Below, piece by piece: positions 33,245 to 39,657 of a DNA stretch of 44,524 bases. Made by a program: the position numbers and the translations under genes. Within the stretch, counting starts at the first letter, position 1. Every line of letters begins with the position of its first letter. Under the pieces are notes generated by a model, which worked only from the letters and a program-made list of their open reading frames with translations, did no database searches and was not told the origin of the DNA. The stretch lies in contig DATHDP010000049.1 in NCBI GenBank assembly GCA_035318985.1, forward strand, positions 1 through 44,524, given 5' to 3'. The DNA is from VBAS01 sp035318985 (GTDB lineage: Bacteria; Bacteroidota; Bacteroidia; Chitinophagales; Chitinophagaceae).

Positions 33245-33640
33245 TTGAAAATATCTCCAGAATCAACGCTAAAACGACTTCGGAACCGCTACCGCTTGGT
33301 AGTTATGAACGATGATACTTACGAAGAGGTTGTTACGTTTAAGTTATCGAGGATGAGCGTTTATGTAGTGCTTTGCACAATTTTTGTAGTATTGGTAGGT
33401 CTTACAGTTGCCCTGATCGTTTTTACACCTTTGAGATATTATATTCCGGGTTCAGGGGCCGATTACCGGGCAGACAGGGAACTCAGACAAATGAAATACA
33501 GGACTGATTCATTAGAGCGGGAACTGAAATTCCAGGAACAATACAGGGAAGGTCTACAAAAAGTGCTGAAGGGTGATGTGGCGACTAAACTTGATACAAC
33601 ACAGATAAATGTGCCTAAAGAAGAGATCATTGGCAACTAA
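33245..33640 (+). CDS. Membrane-anchor protein like an M23 N-terminus, no peptidase
   Basis: The 131-residue product starts with TTG at 33245. The conserved-looking RLRNRYRLVVMNDDTYEEVVTFKLSRMSVYVV segment lies across the only downstream ATG, so the TTG is preferred. One membrane helix (about 38-60) is followed by a YYIPGSG turn and a charged, coiled-coil-like region (about 73-110). This is the N-terminus I associate with a Bacteroidota M23 peptidase encoded beside bactofilin, but here the protein stops before any peptidase domain. It ends 12 nt before the bactofilin ATG and is surely co-transcribed. A plausible role is as a membrane anchor for bactofilin. Confidence 0.7.
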   Translation: MKISPESTLKRLRNRYRLVVMNDDTYEEVVTFKLSRMSVYVVLCTIFVVLVGLTVALIVFTPLRYYIPGSGADYRADRELRQMKYRTDSLERELKFQEQYREGLQKVLKGDVATKLDTTQINVPKEEIIGN

Positions 33641-33652
33641 ATTTCTAAACCT

Positions 33653-34084
33653 ATGTTCAATACTAAAAAACCAACTACAACAGATATGATAACAGAAAAA
33701 CCCAATGGTAACGGTGGAGGAGGTACCGGTACCACATTGATCAGCGCCGGAACAACAATTAAAGGAGATCTCAGTAGCAACAGCGACCTGAGAATTGATG
33801 GAACGGTCATCGGCAACATTAACAGCAGTGCAAAGATCGTAATTGGTAGTAGCGGGGTAGTAGAAGGAGATATTTTTGGTAACAACGCAGATATTGTTGG
33901 AAAAACATCAGGCACTATAAAAGTAAAAGAGTTGCTTCAACTGCGTGGTGAATGCGTTGTAAACGGAAATATCTATGCTGGAAAACTACAGGTGGAACCA
34001 AGTGCTACATTCAATGGCCAATGTCACATGGGTGCCAATGTCGTTGATATGGCATCAAATGAAGTTGCTTCCCTTGCAAAATGA
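33653..34084 (+). CDS. Bactofilin
   Basis: The 143-residue product forms the right-handed beta-helical core of a bactofilin (about 25-125), with repeated strand motifs TLISAGTTIKGDLSS, DLRIDGTVIGNI, KIVIGSSGVVEGDI, ADIVGKTSGTIKV and QLRGECVVNGNI. The N-terminal tail is short, disordered and Gly-rich. Bactofilins self-assemble without nucleotide into filaments at the membrane and organise peptidoglycan enzymes. The gene directly follows a membrane-anchor gene and is followed by a strong terminator. Confidence is high. Confidence 0.93.
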   Translation: MFNTKKPTTTDMITEKPNGNGGGGTGTTLISAGTTIKGDLSSNSDLRIDGTVIGNINSSAKIVIGSSGVVEGDIFGNNADIVGKTSGTIKVKELLQLRGECVVNGNIYAGKLQVEPSATFNGQCHMGANVVDMASNEVASLAK

Positions 34085-34112
34085 ATTATTTGATTCTGTC
34101 CTTTAACTTCGC

Positions 34113-34143
34113 ACCGTCTTGCCCAGGCTTGACGGTTTTTTTT
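34113..34143 (+). terminator. Intrinsic terminator of the bactofilin operon
   Basis: A 6-bp stem (accgtc/gacggt) encloses gcccaggc and is followed by T8. It lies 29 nt after the bactofilin stop. Confidence 0.85.
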
Positions 34144-34163
34144 ATTTTTTCAAACTCCATTAG

Positions 34164-34565
34164 ATGAATAAACAATCGACAAAAAACTTTCTTCCGGCCA
34201 TTATTCTTTTTCTTGTTCTTAACTCAGGATTTCTTTCTATGATGAAAAAGCTGGAGGGATGGGGTTTTGATTATTCTGTGCTTGTTTTTGGAAATCTCAT
34301 TGTATTTGGTGTCAGTTTTCTTTCTTACTGGATGGCAGTGAGGGGGCTTACAACTAAGAATAACCATGCTTTTTTTCGGTGGGTATATGGAAGTATCATG
34401 ATTAAACTTTTTTTATTGGCAGGGATTGCATTTGTTTATATAATGGTTAATAAAAAAGAAGTAAATAAACCCGGGCTTTTTTTCTGCATGGGATTATATG
34501 TAGTGTATACTTTTATTGAGGTGTCAGGACTGATGAAAGTGAGCAAACAAAAAACCAATGCCTAA
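34164..34565 (+). CDS. Four-helix membrane protein, AtpI-like
   Basis: The 133-residue product has four predicted membrane helices (about 8-25, 38-58, 72-95 and 103-122). Its placement after bactofilin recalls Bacteroidota loci where a small AtpI/AtpZ-type protein precedes the ATP synthase genes. No atp genes lie in the window, so the functional link is only an analogy and the family is not certain. It overlaps the SprT-like gene by 8 nt (ATG inside its last codons), which points to coupled translation. Confidence 0.6.
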   Translation: MNKQSTKNFLPAIILFLVLNSGFLSMMKKLEGWGFDYSVLVFGNLIVFGVSFLSYWMAVRGLTTKNNHAFFRWVYGSIMIKLFLLAGIAFVYIMVNKKEVNKPGLFFCMGLYVVYTFIEVSGLMKVSKQKTNA

Positions 34566-35187
34566 ACAGGAAGCTCCATTAACACATCTAAATTCATTTT
34601 TACCTGCTGGAACCTATCATGCAGTAGAAGAATACCTGCGGTTTTATAAAATTCATCTCACTGTTACACAACATCGCAAAAGTATTTTAGGCGATTACAG
34701 GCATCGAACACATTTTAGTAATCATCGCATCAGTGTAAATGGAAGTTTGAATAAATTTTCTTTCCTCATAACCCTTTTACATGAGATAGCCCATTTATTG
34801 ACATTTGAAAAGCATGGTAATAGTGTAATGGCACATGGCAATGAATGGAAAACTATTTATGGTTATTTGCTGAAACAATTTGTTGACAACAAAGTCTTTC
34901 CTCCGGATATTGAAAAAGAATTGTTGGCTTCACTTAAAAACCCGGCGGCAAGCAGTTGTGCTGAGGATGATCTTATTCGGGTACTTCGTAAATATGATGA
35001 GAATAAAAATGGATTTAAATTGGTTGAAGAGATCCCTTTGAATGCTCTATTCAAAATTGACGATGGAAAAATTTTTAAAAAAGGGGAGAAGCAACGGAAA
35101 AGATTCAAATGTGAAGAAGTGAGAACGGGGAAAATTTATTTATTCAGTCCTGTGTATGAGGTAGAAGTTGTAAGTCGGGAGTCCTGA
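34558..35187 (+). CDS. SprT-like zinc metalloprotease domain protein
   Basis: The 209-residue product has the zinc-metalloprotease motif HEIAH at 75-79 with a third ligand candidate H93 (MAHGNEWK), the order typical of SprT-like proteins. RHRTHFSNHRISVNGSL precedes the active-site helix. The second half (about 105-209) is a helical and strand region with a late RFKCEEVRTGKIYLF segment, possibly a rudiment of the SprT zinc ribbon (only two Cys are present). Eukaryotic SprT-type SPRTN repairs DNA-protein crosslinks; bacterial roles are unclear. The last codons and stop fall within a gagtc-type repeat, so the natural C-terminus may vary. Confidence 0.8.
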   Translation: MPKQEAPLTHLNSFLPAGTYHAVEEYLRFYKIHLTVTQHRKSILGDYRHRTHFSNHRISVNGSLNKFSFLITLLHEIAHLLTFEKHGNSVMAHGNEWKTIYGYLLKQFVDNKVFPPDIEKELLASLKNPAASSCAEDDLIRVLRKYDENKNGFKLVEEIPLNALFKIDDGKIFKKGEKQRKRFKCEEVRTGKIYLFSPVYEVEVVSRES

Positions 35188-35229
35188 GTTCAGAGTCAGG
35201 AGTATTGACTCCTAACTAATGGCTATTGA
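35168..35229. repeat. Degenerate gagtc/gactc repeat with hairpin
   Basis: The words gagtc, gactc and ggagt recur throughout these 62 bases. They include a perfect small stem aggagt-attg-actcct at 35198-35213. The repeat overlaps the stop of the SprT-like gene and ends at the stop of a converging GNAT gene. It may act as a two-way terminator. Confidence 0.5.
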
Positions 35230-35709
35230 CTATAGACTCTTTAGCATCCACAAACTACAACCGGTATGCCCGCTATTTCCCATGGGGCCTTTCAAATATT
35301 CAAATCCGAATTTTTCATATACACTCAACGCTTGTTTCAACTCAGGCATGGTTTCGAGATAGATCTTTTTAAAACCATTTTCAGCGGCAGCCTCAATACA
35401 TTTTTCAATTAATGTTCTTCCTAATCCAAGTCCACGGGCTTCTGGCAGTAAATACATTTTTACTAATTCACAAGTATCTGGTGGCAACCCATCAGTTGGA
35501 TAAATACCACCACCACCAACAATCTTATTATTTATTTCTGCCAGGAAATATTTTGAACGGGGAGTTTGAAATACTTCAAACAAATTATCGGTTGTAGGAT
35601 CGTAATAAACAGTATTGGGATGGTTGGCGCCAAATTCTGCCAAAGTATCTTTTACAACTTTTGCAAGTGCGGGATTATCTTCTTTCCGAAGATCTCTGAT
35701 AGTAACCAT
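35230..35709 (-). CDS. GNAT-family N-acetyltransferase
   Basis: The 159-residue product is a single GNAT domain. It starts MVTIRDLRKEDNPALAKVVKDTL. The core strand FLAEINNKIVGGGGIYP is followed by the acetyl-CoA loop PEARGLGLGRTLIEKCIEAA (R-x-x-G-x-G) and the late VYEKFGFEYLKGPMGNSGHTGC segment. The substrate is unknown. It is related in fold, not closely in sequence, to the GNAT at 22437. It starts 4 nt after its -7-like box and lies downstream of the desaturase on the same strand. Confidence 0.88.
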   Translation of the reverse strand: MVTIRDLRKEDNPALAKVVKDTLAEFGANHPNTVYYDPTTDNLFEVFQTPRSKYFLAEINNKIVGGGGIYPTDGLPPDTCELVKMYLLPEARGLGLGRTLIEKCIEAAAENGFKKIYLETMPELKQALSVYEKFGFEYLKGPMGNSGHTGCSLWMLKSL

Positions 35710-35713
35710 AGAA

Positions 35714-35721
35714 CGAAAATA
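35714..35721 (-). promoter_or_regulatory. -7-like box (tattttcg) of the GNAT gene
   Basis: A one-mismatch TAnnTTTG match on the minus strand ends 4 nt before the ATG at 35709. The box lies just before the end of the upstream desaturase gene. Confidence 0.35.
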
Positions 35722-35728
35722 AAAAATA

Positions 35729-36784
35729 TCAGGCAGCTCCGCGATTGTAGAATTTTGCTGTACGCTGTTTTAAAATGCTGATGGCTTCCTCCCTTGATGA
35801 AAAACTGTTATTAATATTAACGAGGTTGTCGGCAATTTTATCATAACGCTTTGTCATCAGGAAATAAAACAGGTGCAGGTAATGTACGCCTTCAAAAACC
35901 AGCGATTTTTCTTTTGCGAGCATATCTTTTTCCTTTACAAACAAATTCGGCATTTCTGTGTAGTGAGCCCCCGGTTTTAAATGATGCATTAAATGATAAC
36001 CATCATTCCAGCATTTTGTATTGTAAGAAGTATTGATGCAGGTATAGCAATTGCGATACATGTTTTCCGGGTCATTAGGATCCACAAAAGCATGTTGTGT
36101 CCAGTTGCCTAGCATCATTATCAATCTTGAAAGAAGGAAAGGGATGATCAATACCCACAAAGAAGCTTGCAGGTTGATAAAACACATTACAACACAAAGA
36201 GCAAAAAAAGCACCTTCGCCATAAGTGAGACGCATGTAATATTTTTTCTTCTTTTTGTTAACGAGATACATGAAGGTTTCTTTAAAACCAAGAAAAATAA
36301 AATTCAGGTAATATTTGAAGAAGTCACGAACCGAATCTCTTTGGTAAGGCAATGTACTGCTGGTGTCATCATCCATATTATTTTCTTCATGATGCATGCC
36401 AACATGGTGAACAAAATAAGTTTCTGGTGTGTGGCCAAAGAAAGGACATACGAACCAGATCACATATTTATTTAACCAGTCATGTTTCTTCTTAAAAAGA
36501 CGGCGATGCGTAATATTATGAAGCATTAACCCGAAAGGGCCGCGAAGTTTGATGTGCCCGATAAAGAACCATACAGCATAAACAGCCCACCACCATAAAC
36601 CGTGCAATACAGGAAAAAATAATAATAAACCAAGTGGAATAACTGAAATATGTATCCAGGTAAGTAAATGGATAAATGGGAAGTCCCTTTTATCATTCAT
36701 ATATTTCATCCAGAATCTTTCGTAACGAGAATAAGACTCGGGTTGTTGATAAGTTGGATCTAGTAACTCGCTTAGTTGCTTCAT
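35729..36784 (-). CDS. Membrane fatty acid desaturase family protein
   Basis: The 351-residue product has four or more membrane helices (about 42-82, 105-118, 190-225) and the three histidine boxes of di-iron desaturases and hydroxylases: HNITH at 89-93, HHVGMHH at 126-132 and HLMHH at 264-268. Such enzymes introduce a double bond or a hydroxyl group into an acyl chain or a related lipid; the substrate cannot be read from the motifs. A basic cytoplasmic loop KKKKKYYMR follows the second box. It lies upstream of the GNAT gene with 19 bases between. Family confident, substrate unknown. Confidence 0.85.
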   Translation of the reverse strand: MKQLSELLDPTYQQPESYSRYERFWMKYMNDKRDFPFIHLLTWIHISVIPLGLLLFFPVLHGLWWWAVYAVWFFIGHIKLRGPFGLMLHNITHRRLFKKKHDWLNKYVIWFVCPFFGHTPETYFVHHVGMHHEENNMDDDTSSTLPYQRDSVRDFFKYYLNFIFLGFKETFMYLVNKKKKKYYMRLTYGEGAFFALCVVMCFINLQASLWVLIIPFLLSRLIMMLGNWTQHAFVDPNDPENMYRNCYTCINTSYNTKCWNDGYHLMHHLKPGAHYTEMPNLFVKEKDMLAKEKSLVFEGVHYLHLFYFLMTKRYDKIADNLVNINNSFSSREEAISILKQRTAKFYNRGAA

Positions 36785-36921
36785 TTAATGGGTTCGCTTT
36801 AATCAGGCCAAAGGTGAATCTGAGAACGGGCGAAAGTACTAAAATAATGCCATTCAGAATGACACAAATTTTACAGGAATGTTAGTAATGGGTTAAAACA
36901 TTCGTATGCAATAAAAAGAAA

Positions 36922-37395
36922 TTAAAAATTGATCAATTCAATGATTTGTTCGAGATAATCCTGGTCAATATTATCAAATTGATCCGGCTCAATACTATCA
37001 ACATCGAGTACTCCAACTACTTTATTATTATGAATTATTGGGACAACTATTTCAGATCTTGATAAACTGCTGCATGCAATATGTCCTGGAAATTTTTCTA
37101 CATCCGGAACGATCAATGTTTGCGCCTTAGCCCAACTAGTACCACAAACCCCTTTTCCTTTTTTTATTCTTGTACAGGCAACCGGTCCCTGGAAAGGGCC
37201 TAATACTAATTCGTCATTCTTTACTAAATAAAAACCAACCCATAACCAGTTGAATTGTTCTTTCAATGCACCAGTAATATTCGCAAGGTTTGCGATTAGA
37301 TCAGGTTCACCTTCCAGCAATCCTTTTATTTGAGGAAGCAATGATGCGTATTGCTCATCCTTAGTGCCTTTTGTTATTAATAAGTCTTCTGCCAT
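36922..37395 (-). CDS. msrC: Free methionine-(R)-sulfoxide reductase (GAF)
   Basis: The 157-residue GAF-domain protein reduces free methionine-R-sulfoxide and helps repair oxidative damage. The three catalytic or resolving cysteines of the fRMsr group are present: C74 (GPVACTRI), C84 (GKGVCGTSW) and C108 (GHIACSS). Other landmarks are FNWLWVGFYLVKNDELVLGPFQG and the closing VLDVDSIEPDQFD. It is cytoplasmic. A -7 box ends 4 nt before the ATG. The sucC terminator lies just upstream and separates the two transcripts. The symbol follows the E. coli enzyme (YebR/MsrC). Confidence 0.93.
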   Translation of the reverse strand: MAEDLLITKGTKDEQYASLLPQIKGLLEGEPDLIANLANITGALKEQFNWLWVGFYLVKNDELVLGPFQGPVACTRIKKGKGVCGTSWAKAQTLIVPDVEKFPGHIACSSLSRSEIVVPIIHNNKVVGVLDVDSIEPDQFDNIDQDYLEQIIELINF

Positions 37396-37399
37396 TATG

Positions 37400-37407
37400 C
37401 AAAGATA
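37400..37407 (-). promoter_or_regulatory. -7 box (tatctttg) of the fRMsr gene
   Basis: An exact TAnnTTTG match on the minus strand ends 4 nt before the ATG at 37395. It predicts a leaderless transcript. Confidence 0.5.
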
Positions 37408-37421
37408 AATATCGTATCAAG

Positions 37422-37446
37422 AAAAAATCCTGCTGTAACGCAGGAT
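37422..37446 (-). terminator. Intrinsic terminator of sucC
   Basis: A perfect 7-bp stem (atcctgc/gcaggat, 6-nt loop) at 37427-37446 is followed on the minus strand by T6. It lies about 30 nt after the sucC stop. Confidence 0.85.
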
Positions 37447-37477
37447 CTATTATCAGTTATCATATATACACTATCAT

Positions 37478-38689
37478 CTATGCAACCGCTTTCTTCACCA
37501 AATCAGCTGCTTCACTTAATAAAATTGCTGATTGCACTTTTAACCCGCTTTCGTCAATCAATTTTTTAGCTTCTTCAGCATTCGTGCCTTGCAAGCGAAC
37601 AATGATCGGCACCTTAATATTGCCCATGTTTTTATAAGCATCAATTACACCCTGCGCCACACGATCGCAACGAACAATGCCGCCAAAGATGTTTATCAAT
37701 ATTGCTTTCACTGCAGGGTCTTTTAAAATGATCTTAAACCCGGCTTCAACTGTTTGAGCATTTGCAGTGCCACCTACATCCAAGAAGTTTGCTGGCTCAC
37801 CGCCGCTAAGTTTTATCATATCCATTGTTGCCATAGCAAGACCAGCGCCATTTACCATGCAGCCAACATTGCCGTCAAGCTTTACAAAATTCAAATTGAA
37901 TTTTCCTGCTTCTACTTCTGTAGGATCTTCTTCACTTACATCACGCAATGCAGAAAGATCGGGATGACGCATCAATGCATTTTCATCCAGGTTCATTTTA
38001 CAATCAACTGCTACAATTTTATCATCAGCAGCTTTGAACAATGGATTGATCTCAAGCATTGAACAATCTAATCCTACATATGCGTTATATAAATTAGTTA
38101 CAAACTTTACGCAATTCTTAAATGATTCGCCGCTCAATCCTAAATTGAAAGCGATCTTTCTTGCCTGGAAAGGTTGTAAGCCGCCGGCCGGGTGAACCCA
38201 TTCTTTAAAAATTTTTTCCGGAGAATTATGCGCCACTTCTTCAATATTCATTCCGCCTTCAGTGCTGTACATAATTACATTTTGTCCTTTGCTTCTATCA
38301 AGCAAAACTGATAAATAAAACTCTTTTCTTTCAGTTGGTCCATCATAATACATGTCCTGTGCCACCAAAATTTTATGAACCACTTTCCCAACCGGACCAG
38401 TTTGCAAAGTCACTAAAGTGCCTCCTAAAATTTTTTGAGCATAGCCGACTACTTCATCAAGTCCTTTTCCAACTTTTACTCCATTGATGCCGGTTTCTTT
38501 TATTGTTCCCTTACCCCGTCCACCTGCATGTATTTGTGCTTTCACAACTGCAAACGGACTTCCGAATTGAGTTTTTATTTGACGATAAGCTTCTTCCGCT
38601 TCATGCACAGTGCCGCATGCGATGCCTTCCTGCACGGGTACATTATATTTTTTCAAAAGTTCTTTAGCCTGGAATTCGTGAAGGTTCAT
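37478..38689 (-). CDS. sucC: Succinyl-CoA synthetase beta subunit
   Basis: The beta subunit of the TCA-cycle enzyme that converts succinyl-CoA to succinate with synthesis of ATP or GTP. The 403-residue product starts MNLHEFQAKELLKKYNVPVQEG, carries the ATP-grasp core (AQIHAGGRGKG), EINPLF near the metal site, and the C-terminal DVGGTA and NIFGGIVRCD segments that contact the alpha subunit. It is cytoplasmic. The partner sucD is not in the window. It stands as a single transcription unit with a -7-like box at 38706 and a strong terminator at 37427. Confidence 0.96.
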   Translation of the reverse strand: MNLHEFQAKELLKKYNVPVQEGIACGTVHEAEEAYRQIKTQFGSPFAVVKAQIHAGGRGKGTIKETGINGVKVGKGLDEVVGYAQKILGGTLVTLQTGPVGKVVHKILVAQDMYYDGPTERKEFYLSVLLDRSKGQNVIMYSTEGGMNIEEVAHNSPEKIFKEWVHPAGGLQPFQARKIAFNLGLSGESFKNCVKFVTNLYNAYVGLDCSMLEINPLFKAADDKIVAVDCKMNLDENALMRHPDLSALRDVSEEDPTEVEAGKFNLNFVKLDGNVGCMVNGAGLAMATMDMIKLSGGEPANFLDVGGTANAQTVEAGFKIILKDPAVKAILINIFGGIVRCDRVAQGVIDAYKNMGNIKVPIIVRLQGTNAEEAKKLIDESGLKVQSAILLSEAADLVKKAVA

Positions 38690-38705
38690 ATAGAAAAAAT
38701 TTCGG

Positions 38706-38713
38706 CGAAGATA
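38706..38713 (-). promoter_or_regulatory. -7-like box (tatcttcg) of sucC
   Basis: A one-mismatch match to TAnnTTTG on the minus strand lies 16 nt before the sucC ATG. A run of tttga-type words (38718-38753) follows upstream. Confidence 0.35.
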
Positions 38714-38717
38714 AGAT

Positions 38718-38753
38718 GTTGGTTTGAGGTTTGATATTTGAAGTTTAATGTTT
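38718..38753. repeat. Degenerate tttga-type short-period repeat
   Basis: The stretch repeats the word gtttga with variation (ggtttgaggtttgatatttg, then aagtttaatg). The period is about seven bases. It lies between sucC and the downstream lipoprotein. Confidence 0.5.
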
Positions 38754-38833
38754 TTGGGTCTGGCGCCATTGCTACTATTTGACTTTACTTGCGACGCTCC
38801 CTTCAGGTTTCTGTTCTCTATTGGGCTTTTTAT

Positions 38834-38841
38834 TATCTTTC
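38834..38841 (+). promoter_or_regulatory. -7-like box (tatctttc) of the lipoprotein gene
   Basis: A one-mismatch TAnnTTTG match ends 4 nt before the chosen ATG at 38846. It supports that start over the open codons upstream. Confidence 0.4.
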
Positions 38842-38845
38842 ATTC

Positions 38846-39652
38846 ATGAGATGGGGTATTGCCATATTTATTCTTTTCACTGTCTCCTGCCAAACAACAA
38901 AAAAGATAGACGCTCCTCAGCGAACTTCATCGCTCACCGGTAACGATTTTTATCACCAGGCTTTTGGAATGAAATGGCAGGAGAGAGATTCATTTGTGGT
39001 AAAAGAAATTCTTGCAGGTAATCTCCCTTCATTCCTAACAAAATTTGAAAGAATAAAGGTTTCCATCATTGATTCAGTAACTGGTAAACCCATCAATGCG
39101 GAATATTTTGTTTCCCCGGATTATCTCAGCATCGGTACAGATGATGATTGGGCAAGAATAAATATCACTCCATTAGCAGCGCAAAAAATTGCTGATAGTC
39201 TCAATTGTTTTTTACCAACAAGAAAAATGGTGGATGATATCTATAAAGCTGCTAAAATAAAATTAGAACCCGTTCCAATGTTTGCTTTTCGCGACAGCAC
39301 TCCAACCATGTGGCACCACCATTTGATAGTAGAAGGACAACGTAAAGAGAGAAAAGGTTTGATCGCAGGCATTCAAAAAGATGTTGTTATCAGTGGAAAA
39401 ATTTCAAGAGATCAGAAACCGGATCGTGTTGCAATTTATGGATGGCACAAACTTGATAGCATCCCTATTCAACCATTATATACAGGGCATGTCTATTGGT
39501 GGGTTGATTATAGCCAGGGCATTCGATTGGTTTATCGAAAAATAAAAGTTGGAAAAAAATGGATGGACTATGTTGATGTGTTAAATGATCCCAATCTCAA
39601 AAAACTTTTATGTGATGAGGAATGGTGTGATTTTTACAGGTATAAATATTAA
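38846..39652 (+). CDS. Predicted lipoprotein, unknown function
   Basis: With ATG at 38846 the product is 268 residues, beginning MRWGIAIFILFTVSCQTTKK with a lipobox (FTVSC, Cys15). A frame open from 38789 would add residues across the promoter box and is rejected. The body has features suggesting an enzyme or ligand-binding fold: an SLNCFLPTRKMVDDIYKAA segment, TMWHHHLIVEGQRKERKGLIAG with a histidine cluster, HKLDSIPIQPLYTGHVYWWVDYSQGIRLVYRKI, and a Cys pair near the end (LLCDEEWCDFYRY). I do not recognise the family and assign no function. It ends 5 nt from the converging cargo gene. Confidence 0.65.
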   Translation: MRWGIAIFILFTVSCQTTKKIDAPQRTSSLTGNDFYHQAFGMKWQERDSFVVKEILAGNLPSFLTKFERIKVSIIDSVTGKPINAEYFVSPDYLSIGTDDDWARINITPLAAQKIADSLNCFLPTRKMVDDIYKAAKIKLEPVPMFAFRDSTPTMWHHHLIVEGQRKERKGLIAGIQKDVVISGKISRDQKPDRVAIYGWHKLDSIPIQPLYTGHVYWWVDYSQGIRLVYRKIKVGKKWMDYVDVLNDPNLKKLLCDEEWCDFYRYKY

Positions 39653-39657
39653 CCAAC

